From NCBI GenBank assembly GCA_017408395.1, contig JAFQUQ010000013.1:1-57795 (forward strand): 57,795 bases of DNA, read 5' to 3'. Shown in pieces: positions 9,077 to 17,294 of the stretch (positions within the stretch are counted from its first letter, which is position 1; every line of letters starts with the position of its first letter). The DNA is from Oscillospiraceae bacterium. GTDB lineage: Bacteria > Bacillota > Clostridia > Oscillospirales > Ruminococcaceae. Below the pieces are notes generated by a model, which did not search any database, had not been told where the DNA came from, and saw only the letters and a list, made by a program, of their open reading frames with translations. A program made the translations under genes and the position numbers.

Positions 9077-9616
9077 ATGCTTAAAAAGCTCATCGATAAG
9101 TTTTTCGACTTTTACGACTACGGCTTTAACGCTCACAAATCTGAAAAGCACACTCCGCACAACACCGAAAAATCCGTCACAGACCCTCTCGAAGGCACAC
9201 GCTACTCCTTATCTGCCGAAAAAAACACGCCTGATACCCAAAAGAAACCCGACTGGCTCATTTATCTTATACTTAACCTTGTGGGAATCGTCTTTGCTTC
9301 ATCGGCGGTGTGGTCTGATGTAAGCAGCACTTTGGGATACCTTATGGTGTTAGCAGTTTATATGTTTTCGATATGGGGGATTTTTCCTGTGCTGGTGCTT
9401 GTTTCAAACATATGGGGATTTATTTCCGTTGTTTCGGACGCAAAGTCAGGTGTGGCATTTGCAGTTGCCGCAGGCTCTCCGGGTGCATTTATTGCGGCAA
9501 GCTTTTTCAACAAAAATTACGTGTACAGAAAAATTGTCAACTGCATTTTTAATGTAACGGTATACGTTGCAGTCTGGCTTGTGCTTTCGTATCATTACGG
9601 GAGTATTTCTGTGTGA
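9077..9616 (+). CDS. Small membrane protein of unknown function (179 aa)
   Basis: The frame begins at ATG 9077 with CAGGGGG about 8 nt upstream. An in-frame GTG at 9068 overlaps that site and is unlikely to be used. The product has a charged cytoplasmic N-terminus of about 60 residues and then four hydrophobic segments between residues 65 and 175. No family is recognised. It follows the translocase by 24 nt and may be read through from it. Confidence 0.7.
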   Translation: MLKKLIDKFFDFYDYGFNAHKSEKHTPHNTEKSVTDPLEGTRYSLSAEKNTPDTQKKPDWLIYLILNLVGIVFASSAVWSDVSSTLGYLMVLAVYMFSIWGIFPVLVLVSNIWGFISVVSDAKSGVAFAVAAGSPGAFIAASFFNKNYVYRKIVNCIFNVTVYVAVWLVLSYHYGSISV

Positions 9617-9618
9617 AA

Positions 9619-9658
9619 TAATTAAGAATTACGCATTACGAATTACGCATTGAACAAC
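9619..9658. repeat. Short AATTACGCATT direct repeat
   Basis: AATTACGCATT is followed a few bases on by ACGAATTACGCATT, the style of dispersed intergenic repeat seen in many Firmicutes and related in texture to the AATGAATAATG repeat near 20.9 kb. Confidence 0.4.
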
Positions 9659-9668
9659 GGAGGTTTTT

Positions 9669-11624
9669 ATGCCATTTTTACCTATATCAAAACAGGAAAT
9701 GCTCGAACAGGGCATTGAACAGTTCGATTTTATCTGCATAACAGGCGACAGCTACGTTGACCATCCAAGCTTCGGCATTGCAATAATTTCGAGAATCGTG
9801 GAAAGCTTAGGCTTTACCGTGGGTATGATAGCTCAGCCCGACTGGCACTCCACACGGGATTTTATGCGCTTCGGCAAGCCTAAATATGCATTTCTCGTAA
9901 ACGGCGGCAACATCGACAGTATGGTTGCTCACTACACCTCCGCAAAGAAAAAGCGCTCCGACGACGCTTACACCGCAGGCGGCAAGGCAGGCGCACGTCC
10001 CGACAGAGCAACCATCGTTTACTGTCAGAAAATCCGTGAAGCATACGGCGACGTACCTGTTGTCATAGGCGGCCTTGAAGCTTCTTTAAGACGGTTTGCA
10101 CACTACGATTACTGGGATGACGCTGTACGTCCGTCAATTTTAAGCGACAGCGGCGCAGATATTCTGATTTACAGTATGGGCGAGCACCAGATAGAAGAAA
10201 TCTGCACCCGTCTTGCAAAGGGCGAAAACATAAATGATATTAAAGATGTGCGTGGTACGGCTTATCTCTGCAAGCCTGTTGACACGCCTTACGGTGCGGT
10301 TGAGTGTCCGTCCCTTAAAGCCTGCCGTGAGAAAAAGGAAGAATACGCAAAGGCGTGTAAAATACAGTACGACTGGCAGGACGAGGTTTACGGAAGAACG
10401 GTCATTCAGCGTCAGGACGATATGATGCTTGTTCAGCTGCCGCCGTCCCCTGTTCTTACAACGGAGGAGCTTGACAGAGTTTACGAGCTGCCCTATATGC
10501 GTACTTATCATCCTGTTTACGAAAAGCTGGGCGGTGTCCCGGGAATTCAGGAAGTGGAATTTTCCGTTACACATAACCGTGGCTGCTTCGGCAACTGCAA
10601 TTTCTGCTCAATCGCTCTCCATCAGGGCAGACGTATTGCTGTAAGAAGCGAGGAAAGTGTGCTTAAGGAAGCTAAGCTTCTCACTACTCTCCCCAACTTT
10701 AAAGGCTACATTCACGACGTAGGCGGCCCTACGGCAAATTTCCGCCGTACAAGCTGTGACAAGCAGCTTACGGCAGGTATGTGCAAGGGCAAGAAATGCC
10801 TTGCTCCCGAACCCTGCAAGGCTCTGGTAGTTGACCACACGGAGTATCTTGAAATGCTCCGCAAATTAAGAGCGCTCCCAAAGGTGAAAAAGGTTTTCAT
10901 CAGAAGCGGCATACGCTACGACTATTTAATCGAGGACAAGGACGAAAGCTTTATGCGTGAGCTTATCGAGCACCACGTCAGCGGTCAGCTTAAAGTTGCG
11001 CCTGAGCACTGCTCTGCGGCTGTCCTTGATAAAATGGGCAAGCCCCACATTGAAGCTTACAAGAAGTTCCAGGATAAATTCTACAAGACTACCTCTAAAA
11101 TCGGCAAGGAACAGTATCTTGTGCCGTATTTAATGTCCTCTCACCCCGGCAGTACGCTTAAAGAAGCGGTTGAGCTTGCACTTTTCCTCAAAAGCTTAAA
11201 AATGCGACCCGAACAGGTGCAGGACTTCTACCCCACCCCCGGCACTATCTCAACCTGTATGTTCTACACGGGACTTGACCCATACACTATGAAGGAAGTT
11301 TACGTTCCTAAAACCGCTGAGGAAAAGGCTATGCAGAGGGCGCTGCTCCAGTATTTCCGTCCGCAGAATCAGCGTAAAGTTATCGAGGCTTTACAGAAGG
11401 CACACCGCACCGATTTAATCGGAAACACAAAGGATTGTCTTGTCAAGCCCGACGCTCAGTATTTACGTGAGGAACAGCAGCGTAAACAGGCTGCCGAAAA
11501 TAAAAAGCACAAGGGCGGCAGAAACGGAAGTGATAACAGATGGCAGCAAAAAGGCAAAGCACCAAGGGGAAAAGCTCCTCAAAAGCCAAAAATGCAGTCA
11601 AAAACCAAGCGAAAAGGGCTGTAA
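9669..11624 (+). CDS. YgiQ-family radical SAM protein
   Basis: A 651-aa protein of the UPF0313/YgiQ family. The N-terminal part has the conserved FICITGDSYVDHPSFG start and a cobalamin-domain-like region. The radical SAM cluster motif GCFGNCNFCS (Cys-x3-Cys-x2-Cys) is near residue 304. The C-terminal tail (after about 590) is Lys/Arg/Gln-rich and probably disordered. AACGGAGG precedes the ATG. The reaction is not established for the family. The tail overlaps the next gene by 85 nt. Confidence 0.88.
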   Translation: MPFLPISKQEMLEQGIEQFDFICITGDSYVDHPSFGIAIISRIVESLGFTVGMIAQPDWHSTRDFMRFGKPKYAFLVNGGNIDSMVAHYTSAKKKRSDDAYTAGGKAGARPDRATIVYCQKIREAYGDVPVVIGGLEASLRRFAHYDYWDDAVRPSILSDSGADILIYSMGEHQIEEICTRLAKGENINDIKDVRGTAYLCKPVDTPYGAVECPSLKACREKKEEYAKACKIQYDWQDEVYGRTVIQRQDDMMLVQLPPSPVLTTEELDRVYELPYMRTYHPVYEKLGGVPGIQEVEFSVTHNRGCFGNCNFCSIALHQGRRIAVRSEESVLKEAKLLTTLPNFKGYIHDVGGPTANFRRTSCDKQLTAGMCKGKKCLAPEPCKALVVDHTEYLEMLRKLRALPKVKKVFIRSGIRYDYLIEDKDESFMRELIEHHVSGQLKVAPEHCSAAVLDKMGKPHIEAYKKFQDKFYKTTSKIGKEQYLVPYLMSSHPGSTLKEAVELALFLKSLKMRPEQVQDFYPTPGTISTCMFYTGLDPYTMKEVYVPKTAEEKAMQRALLQYFRPQNQRKVIEALQKAHRTDLIGNTKDCLVKPDAQYLREEQQRKQAAENKKHKGGRNGSDNRWQQKGKAPRGKAPQKPKMQSKTKRKGL

Positions 11625-12595
11625 AACAGGCGGTACAGAAGGAAGATTTCAAAAACAGATGGAAATACGGTCTTTCCACGCCTATGCTTATAATGCTGAT
11701 GATTTTCGGTGCGGCGTTCTGCTACGGCGCATACCTTGAAAACGGCGGCATTGAAAATGAGCCTGAACAGATACGGCAGAATTTTATCGAAAAGGACGCT
11801 GACCTTTCCGTTCACTACATTGATGTTGGTCAGGGGGACTGTTCGCTTATCGTTTATAAGGATGAAACGGTGCTCATTGACGCAGGCGAAGCTGAATACG
11901 GCGGCACCGTTGCAAATTACATTTCCGCACTGGGGATAGAACAGCTTGATTATGTGGTTGCGACCCATCCTCACTCTGACCATATAGGCGGTCTTGCCCA
12001 TATAATCGACACCTTTGAAATCGGCAAGGTAATCGCTCCCAAGGTAAGCGATGAAATGACTCCCACCGCCGTTGTCTACGAGAATTTTATCACCTCACTC
12101 AAAGCAAAGGGGCTGCGTCTTACCGCCGCAAAAGCGGGAAATGTCTACTCCCTTGCAGATGAAAGCATCGAAAATGACAACACCTCCTTTGAAATTCTCG
12201 GTCCTGTCAGAAATGATTATGACGATTTAAACAACTGGTCCGTGGTTCTTAAGCTTACTCACGGCGGTACATCGTTCCTTTTTACGGGTGACGCTGAAAA
12301 ATCCGCCGAGAATGATATTCTCGACAGCGGCGCTGACCTCTCGGCAGACGTTCTCAAGGCAGGTCATCACGGCAGCAGTACCTCTACGGGAAAGAAATTT
12401 CTGACGGCTGTTGCCCCCGAAATTGCAGTTATCCAGTGCGGAATTGATAATTCATACGGTCATCCCCACGCTGAGGTCCTTGACCTTTTCGATGAATACG
12501 GCGTAAAATATTACCGCACGGACGGGTGCGGCAGCGTGGTTGTTTACTCGGACGGAAGCGCTGTCCGTGCTTTATGCGAAAAAGGAGAAAAATAA
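11540..12595 (+). CDS. ComEC-like metallo-beta-lactamase-fold hydrolase, membrane anchored
   Basis: A 351-aa protein. A Lys/Arg-rich N-terminus (about 45 residues) precedes one membrane segment (TPMLIMLMIFGAAFCYGAYL), followed outside by an MBL domain. DVGQGDCSLI near residue 94 and HPHSDHIGG near 143 are the metal-binding motifs of the ComEC C-terminal nuclease-like family, with GDAEKSAE and AGHHGSSTST further on. It is probably an exported nuclease or phosphodiesterase. The start lies inside ygiQ (85-nt overlap), and only a weak AGTGATAAC-type site precedes it. A DUF3006 gene follows directly, a common pairing. Confidence 0.85.
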   Translation: MAAKRQSTKGKSSSKAKNAVKNQAKRAVKQAVQKEDFKNRWKYGLSTPMLIMLMIFGAAFCYGAYLENGGIENEPEQIRQNFIEKDADLSVHYIDVGQGDCSLIVYKDETVLIDAGEAEYGGTVANYISALGIEQLDYVVATHPHSDHIGGLAHIIDTFEIGKVIAPKVSDEMTPTAVVYENFITSLKAKGLRLTAAKAGNVYSLADESIENDNTSFEILGPVRNDYDDLNNWSVVLKLTHGGTSFLFTGDAEKSAENDILDSGADLSADVLKAGHHGSSTSTGKKFLTAVAPEIAVIQCGIDNSYGHPHAEVLDLFDEYGVKYYRTDGCGSVVVYSDGSAVRALCEKGEK

Positions 12596-12805
12596 ATGTT
12601 GACAGTTGACAAAATAGAGGGTAAAATAGTAAGAGTTGAAGACAAAATGCAATTTACAGAAATAAATCTTTCACTTTTCGACGGAGAGGTCCGTGAGGGC
12701 GACGTTGTTTTTATGGACGAAAACGGACGCTTCCACACAGACACCACCGCTACCGAAAAAAGACGGAAGGAAATTCTTGCTCTTCAGAACAGCTTATGGG
12801 AATAA
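12596..12805 (+). CDS. DUF3006 family protein (69 aa)
   Basis: This small acidic protein starts immediately after the stop of the MBL-fold hydrolase, with AAAGGAG just upstream. The pattern (DKIEGKIVRVED...EGDVVF, then a Lys/Arg helix ending in LQNSLWE) fits DUF3006, a family almost always found beside ComEC-like hydrolases and predicted to be a small beta barrel. The function is unknown. Confidence 0.8.
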   Translation: MLTVDKIEGKIVRVEDKMQFTEINLSLFDGEVREGDVVFMDENGRFHTDTTATEKRRKEILALQNSLWE

Positions 12806-12829
12806 ATCTGCTATAAAGGGGAATTTGTT

Positions 12830-13747
12830 ATGGCAAAAACTTTTTTTGACCAGCTTAATGAAATTATGCCCACCCTTTCAAAAGGACATAAAAAAATCGC
12901 ACAGTATATGCTTACCCACTATGACAAGGCGGCTTTTATGACAGCTTCAAAGCTTGGCAATATAGTAGGCGTAAGCGAGTCAACGGTTGTAAGATTTGCA
13001 ACTGAGCTTGGATACGACGGCTATCCTGAGCTTCAGCGTGCTCTTAAGGAATACACCAGCAACAAGCTGACCACCGTTCAGCGTATCGACGTTATGAACG
13101 ACCAGCTGGGCGATGATGATGTTTACGAAAAAATCATCAATATGGACATCGAAAAGCTTAAAAAGACCCTTGAAGAGGGGGACCGTGAGCAGTTTTACAG
13201 TACGGTAGAGCTTTTATGCAGGGCACGCAACATCTATATAATCGGCGCACGCTCCGCAGCTGTGCTTGCACGCTTTATGTCCTTCTATTTTACGATGATG
13301 TTCGACAGCGTAAAGCTTGTTCACACCACCTCCACAACGGAAATGTTCGAACAGATAATAAACATCGGCGAGGACGACGTTATGATAGGCATAAGCTTCC
13401 CGCGCTACTCAAAGCACACCGTCAAGGCGTTCAGATACGCTTCCGCACACGGCGCAAAGGTAGTTGCCATAACGGACAGCCTTGTTTCTCCCCTTGCGGA
13501 TTATGCCGACAACATCCTTATTGCAAGAAGCGATATGGCGTCCTTTGCAGACTCCCTCATCGCACCTATGAGCGTTATAAACGCCCTGCTTGTTGCGGTA
13601 GGTCTGCGAAGAAAGGACTACGTTGCCGACAGCTACAAGCGTCTTGAACAGATATGCGAGGAATATGACGTTTTCGATACCTCTGACGACAAGGACTACG
13701 ACCTCACTCCCGAACAGAAGACCACCCACTCGGAATTTAAGCTGTAA
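12830..13747 (+). CDS. MurR/RpiR family transcriptional regulator
   Basis: A 305-aa regulator. The N-terminal HTH_6 domain (residues 1-80) contains VGVSESTVVRFATELGYDGYPELQ. A SIS sugar-phosphate-binding domain (about 120-265) contains IYIIGARSAAVLARF and MIGISFPRYSKHT. Members sense phosphorylated sugars and control sugar or amino-sugar catabolism. No sugar operon is adjacent, so the target is not evident. It follows DUF3006 by 24 nt with an AAGGGG ribosome site. Two AAAACGTTTT palindromes lie 51 bp after its stop, upstream of dus. Confidence 0.85.
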   Translation: MAKTFFDQLNEIMPTLSKGHKKIAQYMLTHYDKAAFMTASKLGNIVGVSESTVVRFATELGYDGYPELQRALKEYTSNKLTTVQRIDVMNDQLGDDDVYEKIINMDIEKLKKTLEEGDREQFYSTVELLCRARNIYIIGARSAAVLARFMSFYFTMMFDSVKLVHTTSTTEMFEQIINIGEDDVMIGISFPRYSKHTVKAFRYASAHGAKVVAITDSLVSPLADYADNILIARSDMASFADSLIAPMSVINALLVAVGLRRKDYVADSYKRLEQICEEYDVFDTSDDKDYDLTPEQKTTHSEFKL

Positions 13748-13796
13748 CCCCGTAAAATGCCGAAAATTATACACCTTATATAACATAAAAACCCTG

Positions 13797-13837
13797 TAAA
13801 ACGTTTTTTTCGTAAGATTAAAACGTTTTATTTTTTT
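13797..13837 (+). promoter_or_regulatory. Paired AAAACGTTTT palindromes (operator or weak terminator)
   Basis: AAAACGTTTT occurs at 13798-13807 and 13820-13829, centres 22 bp apart (about two helical turns), just upstream of a TATAAT at 13850-13855. The two copies can also pair as an 11-bp AT-rich stem followed by seven Ts, so an intrinsic terminator for the regulator gene is the competing reading. Confidence 0.45.
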
Positions 13838-13891
13838 GCGGAATGTGTTATAATTATAGGGTATGTTTACTAAAGAAAGCGAAGGTTTTTT

Positions 13892-14869
13892 ATGGAGTAT
13901 ATAAGCATAGGCGGAGTCAAAATCGAAAAAACGGCTGCTCTTGCACCTATGGCGTCGGTTGCTGACAGAGCGTACCGTGGAGTGTGCAAGGAGTACGGTG
14001 CCGCATATATGGTGTCGGAAATGATTTCCGCAAAGGGTATGTGCTACTCCGACAGAAAAACCGAGGAGCTTTGCACGGTGCTTGAAAGCGAGCGTCCCTA
14101 TGCTCTCCAGCTTTTCGGCGAAGACCCCGAATTTGTGGGCAGGGCGGCAGGTATGCTTATGAAGTACAAGCCCGACATTATTGATATAAATATGGGCTGT
14201 CCCGTTCCTAAAATTGCAGGAAACGGCAGCGGCTCAGCTCTGATGAAAAATCCTGAGCTTGCGGCGGAGATCGTCAGAAGCACGGTTAAAAATTCAGATG
14301 TGCCCGTAACGGTAAAATTCCGCAAGGGCTGGGACGAAAACAACGTGAACGCTGTGGAATTTGCCGTTCTTATGGAGCAGGCAGGCGCTTCGGCGGTAAC
14401 GATCCACGGCAGGACAAAAAATCAGATGTATCAGGGAAAAGCTGACTGGGACATAATCAAAAAGGTGAAAGACGCTGTAAAAATCCCCGTTATCGGAAAC
14501 GGCGACGTTGTTTCCCCCGAAACAGCGGAGGAAATGTACCGTTATACAGGCTGTGACCTTGTTATGATAGGCAGGGGCAGCTACGGAAAGCCCTGGCTTT
14601 TTAAACAAATTAAACATTATCTTGAAACAGGCGAAAAGCTCCCCGACCCTACCCTTGAAGAACGTCTTGACGCTATGATGCATCAGGCTGAAATGGCGGT
14701 GGAATACAAGGGCGTGCGTATGGCAATGAGCGAGCTTCGCAGACAGTGCGCATTCTATTTAAGAGGAATGCCCGGGGCGGCGGCTTTAAGAAACCGCTGC
14801 GGAAGTTTAAGCTGTATGGACGACCTTAAAGCCATACGTGACGAGGTTTTAAGAGGTGCCGAAAAATGA
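13892..14869 (+). CDS. dusB: tRNA-dihydrouridine synthase
   Basis: A 325-aa FMN enzyme that reduces uridine to dihydrouridine in the tRNA D-loop. Features are APMASVADRAYR at the start of the TIM barrel, the DINMGCPVPKI segment, the ITIHGRTK-type phosphate loop (seen as VTIHGRTKNQMYQGKADW) and VMIGRGSYGKPWLF. The catalytic Cys is in NMGCP near residue 108. It heads a three-gene set with rimI and tsaD, linking three translation-fidelity enzymes. Start: ATG at 13892 with GAAGG upstream. Confidence 0.92.
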   Translation: MEYISIGGVKIEKTAALAPMASVADRAYRGVCKEYGAAYMVSEMISAKGMCYSDRKTEELCTVLESERPYALQLFGEDPEFVGRAAGMLMKYKPDIIDINMGCPVPKIAGNGSGSALMKNPELAAEIVRSTVKNSDVPVTVKFRKGWDENNVNAVEFAVLMEQAGASAVTIHGRTKNQMYQGKADWDIIKKVKDAVKIPVIGNGDVVSPETAEEMYRYTGCDLVMIGRGSYGKPWLFKQIKHYLETGEKLPDPTLEERLDAMMHQAEMAVEYKGVRMAMSELRRQCAFYLRGMPGAAALRNRCGSLSCMDDLKAIRDEVLRGAEK

Positions 14870-15303
14870 TAGGAATACGTACAGCCAATGAAAACGACCT
14901 GCCCCGTCTGGCTGAAATAGAGCTGGAATGTATCCCCGACCCGTGGAGTCTGAATTCGTTTAAGGCGGAATTTAAATCGGAAGGCTCACTTTTTCTTGCG
15001 GCAGAGGACGAAAACGGCACGGTCTGCGGATTTATAACAGCGTCGAGAGTTCTTGACGAGGTGAGCATTTACAACGTTGCGGTGACCGCTTCGCACCGCC
15101 GTCAGGGAATTGCTCAGGCACTGATGGAGCATTTATGGAAAATATCGGAGGGTGCGGCTTTTATTACGCTTGAGGTAAGAGAAAGCAACACCCCTGCAAT
15201 AAAGCTTTATGAAAAGCTTGGATACGAAAATGTGGGTCTGCGTAAGAATTTTTACTCGAATCCCACGGAAAACGCCGTGCTTATGACTAAATTTGCAGGG
15301 TAA
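14866..15303 (+). CDS. rimI: Ribosomal-protein alanine N-acetyltransferase RimI
   Basis: A 145-aa GNAT acetyltransferase. The acetyl-CoA-binding motif A is VTASHRRQGIAQALMEHL, and a C-terminal LGYENVGLRKNFYSNPTENAVLM matches RimI. It overlaps the dus stop by 4 nt (ATGA) and is followed 21 nt later by tsaD, the usual RimI-TsaD pairing in Firmicutes. Confidence 0.9.
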   Translation: MIGIRTANENDLPRLAEIELECIPDPWSLNSFKAEFKSEGSLFLAAEDENGTVCGFITASRVLDEVSIYNVAVTASHRRQGIAQALMEHLWKISEGAAFITLEVRESNTPAIKLYEKLGYENVGLRKNFYSNPTENAVLMTKFAG

Positions 15304-15324
15304 CGGCAGAAAGGAAGCTGTTTT

Positions 15325-16347
15325 ATGAAAATATTAGCAATCGAATCCTCCTGTGACGAAACAGCGGCGGCTGTGGTTGAGGACGGCAGAAAGATCCTCT
15401 CCAACATCGTTTCCACACAGATAGAGGAGCATAAAAAATTCGGCGGCGTTGTTCCCGAAATCGCTTCACGCCGTCACTGCGAAAATATAGTTGAGGTCGT
15501 TGACAAGGCTCTGACCGAAGCAGGCACGGATATTGACGGTATAGACGCAATCGCCGTTACTTATGCACCGGGACTTATAGGCGCTCTTCTTGTAGGCGTA
15601 AGCTTTGCAAAGGGTCTGGCTATGGCAACGGGAAAGCCGCTTATTCCCGTTCACCACATTGCAGGCCATATTGCCGCAAACTATATCGCCTCAGCTGAAA
15701 CGGACAAGCCCCTTAAACCGCCTTACCTCTGCCTTGTTGCAAGCGGCGGTCATTCTCACATAATCGAGGTAAGGGACTACACTGAATTCAGCGTAATCGG
15801 CCGTACCCACGACGACGCCGCAGGCGAAGCCTTTGACAAAGCGGCACGTGTTCTCGGATTTCCTTATCCCGGCGGCGTTCACATCGACAAGGCTGCTCAG
15901 CAGGGCAATCCTTCAACCTACAAGCTCCCTCACCCAAAGATAAACGGTAGTGAGTACGATTTCTCATTCAGCGGACTTAAAACAGCCGTAATAAACCTTG
16001 TCCACAACTCCGAACAGAAGGGCATTGAAATAAACAAGAACGACCTTGCGGCGGCTTTCCAGAAGACCATTTCCGAAATTCTCGTAAGCAAGACCATTGC
16101 GGCGGCAAAGGCTCACAACTACAAGACCGTTGCTCTTGCAGGCGGTGTTTCCGCAAACTCAGGTATACGCTCCCTTCTTGAAAAGGAATGTAAAAAGAAC
16201 GGCTTTGAGCTTTATATGCCGCCAATGTATCTCTGCGGCGACAATGCGGCTATGATAGGCTGTCAGGCTTATTACGACTATCTCGACGGCAAGAGGGCGG
16301 ATATGACTCTCAATGCTGTGGCTACGCTTTCGCTGGAAAATATTTAA
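15325..16347 (+). CDS. tsaD: tRNA threonylcarbamoyladenosine transferase TsaD
   Basis: A 340-aa ASKHA-fold enzyme that, with TsaB and TsaE, transfers threonylcarbamoyl to A37 of ANN-decoding tRNAs. ILAIESSCDETAAAVV opens the protein. The metal-binding His pair is in HHIAGHIAAN near residue 112. The nucleotide motif is CLVASGGHSHI, with DDAAGEAFDKAARVLG and ALAGGVSANSGIR further on. GAAAGGAAG precedes the ATG. tsaB and tsaE are not in the window. A strong terminator follows. Confidence 0.95.
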   Translation: MKILAIESSCDETAAAVVEDGRKILSNIVSTQIEEHKKFGGVVPEIASRRHCENIVEVVDKALTEAGTDIDGIDAIAVTYAPGLIGALLVGVSFAKGLAMATGKPLIPVHHIAGHIAANYIASAETDKPLKPPYLCLVASGGHSHIIEVRDYTEFSVIGRTHDDAAGEAFDKAARVLGFPYPGGVHIDKAAQQGNPSTYKLPHPKINGSEYDFSFSGLKTAVINLVHNSEQKGIEINKNDLAAAFQKTISEILVSKTIAAAKAHNYKTVALAGGVSANSGIRSLLEKECKKNGFELYMPPMYLCGDNAAMIGCQAYYDYLDGKRADMTLNAVATLSLENI

Positions 16348-16351
16348 AATA

Positions 16352-16404
16352 AAACACGGTTTAATCTGACTGCATTATGCAAATCATGATTAAACCGTGT
16401 TTTT
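16352..16404. terminator. Bidirectional terminator after tsaD
   Basis: AAACACGGTTTAATC and GATTAAACCGTGTTT form a perfect 15-bp stem with T-rich flanks on both strands. It separates tsaD from the convergent acidic-protein gene. Confidence 0.8.
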
Positions 16405-16407
16405 CTG

Positions 16408-16695
16408 TCAATAATACGGGTCATAAGAATCATCGTCATAATCCGAATCGTATGTATCATCGCCGTAATCTTCCATACATCTCATTTCCTCGTACTCATC
16501 AAGACTCATATCATATAATTCGGGGTCTCTCTGAAGCCACTCATCATAATATTCGTACTCGTCACGAAGATAGTCTTCATCAATTTCGTCTTCTTCATCG
16601 TCATCTTCATATTCATCCGTCTCGTAATCAAGATTCAAGTCACTGTCATCGGCAAAATTTATCTCTCCATTAAATAATATACTGCCCAAAACCAT
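16408..16695 (-). CDS. Highly acidic 95-aa protein
   Basis: No family is recognised. The first 13 residues (MVLGSILFNGEIN) are neutral and hydrophobic. The rest is dominated by Asp, Glu and Tyr, with runs such as EDDDEEDEIDEDY and a final YDSDYDDDSYDPYY. Such composition is seen in DNA mimics, antitoxins and immunity-like or metal-binding proteins, but nothing here decides among them. AAAGG lies 5 nt before the ATG. It is the second gene behind a strong operator-controlled promoter, downstream of a 53-aa peptide gene and convergent with tsaD. Confidence 0.6.
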   Translation of the reverse strand: MVLGSILFNGEINFADDSDLNLDYETDEYEDDDEEDEIDEDYLRDEYEYYDEWLQRDPELYDMSLDEYEEMRCMEDYGDDTYDSDYDDDSYDPYY

Positions 16696-16713
16696 CCGAC
16701 CTTTCTTTACAAA

Positions 16714-16875
16714 TTATTTAACTTTAGCATTTGTAACTGTTTCAACAACTTTTTTTGCAGTATCAGCACCTTTTAAAGCATTATCAAGTTTTTGTGCTCC
16801 AGTAGCAGCTCCTGCAACACAGGTAAGCATTGTACCAATTGCGCCTATAATATCCGCGATTTTTTTCCAATCCAT
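16714..16875 (-). CDS. 53-aa amphipathic small protein
   Basis: This frame has a strong GGAGGTAG ribosome site 5 nt before the ATG. The product starts MDWKKIADIIGAIGTMLTC, continues with an Ala/Gly-rich hydrophobic stretch (VAGAATGAQ) and ends in a basic amphipathic tail (KKVVETVTNAKVK). It has no signal peptide. The Trp near the N-terminus and the amphipathic helix recall leaderless bacteriocins and small membrane-active toxins, but this is only a resemblance. It is the first gene after the repressible promoter and is followed by the acidic 95-aa gene, divergent from an XRE regulator. Confidence 0.6.
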   Translation of the reverse strand: MDWKKIADIIGAIGTMLTCVAGAATGAQKLDNALKGADTAKKVVETVTNAKVK

Positions 16876-16894
16876 AAAACTACCTCCGATACTA

Positions 16895-16934
16895 AATGTA
16901 ATTGTTAGTACTTATCAGTACTAACAATTACATT
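16895..16934. promoter_or_regulatory. Perfect 18-bp-arm inverted-repeat operator
   Basis: AATGTAATTGTTAGTACT, a 4-base spacer TATC, then AGTACTAACAATTACATT: arms are perfectly complementary. It overlaps the -10 box of the minus-strand promoter by three bases and covers its start point, as expected for a repressor site of the divergent XRE gene. Confidence 0.8.
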
Positions 16935-16960
16935 ATATCATTCAAATATGGTATTGTCAA
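16932..16960 (-). promoter_or_regulatory. Perfect consensus promoter of the 53-aa/95-aa genes
   Basis: On the minus strand TTGACA (16960-16955), 17 bp, TATAAT (16937-16932). It is a full consensus promoter, immediately followed by the inverted-repeat operator, so it is likely strong but tightly repressed. Confidence 0.85.
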
Positions 16961-16994
16961 TAGTGATAACAGCTATTGAAAAGGACTGAAATTT

Positions 16995-17216
16995 ATGTAT
17001 TTTCAACGATTACGGGATTTGCGTGAGGACTCGGATTTAACACAGACACAGATAAGCGAAATTCTCGGCATTCAGCAAACCGTTTATTCAAGATATGAAC
17101 GGGGATTTCAGACAATACCCGTGGAACATTTAATAACGCTTGCAGACTTTTACAACGTATCAACCGATTATATACTGGGACGTACACTGGTAAAAGAAAC
17201 CGCCCAGAAAAAGTAA
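16995..17216 (+). CDS. XRE-family HTH repressor (73 aa)
   Basis: A single Cro/C1-type helix-turn-helix domain (FQRLRDLREDSDLTQTQISE... YSRYERGFQTIPVEHLITLADFYNVSTDYILGRT) with almost nothing else. AAAGGACTG precedes the ATG. It is divergent from the 53-aa/95-aa genes, with the inverted-repeat operator between them, so it most likely represses them and perhaps itself. It resembles the regulator at 53.0 kb. Confidence 0.88.
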   Translation: MYFQRLRDLREDSDLTQTQISEILGIQQTVYSRYERGFQTIPVEHLITLADFYNVSTDYILGRTLVKETAQKK

Positions 17217-17231
17217 ATTTTGCCGAAATCA

Positions 17232-17260
17232 TTGCATATTCCCGATATTTATGTTATCAT
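17232..17260 (+). promoter_or_regulatory. Promoter of the esterase gene
   Basis: TTGCAT (17232-17237), 17 bp, TATCAT (17255-17260), about 35 bp before the start codon. Confidence 0.55.
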
Positions 17261-17294
17261 AGACGAAATATCACATTAACGGAGATTATAATTT

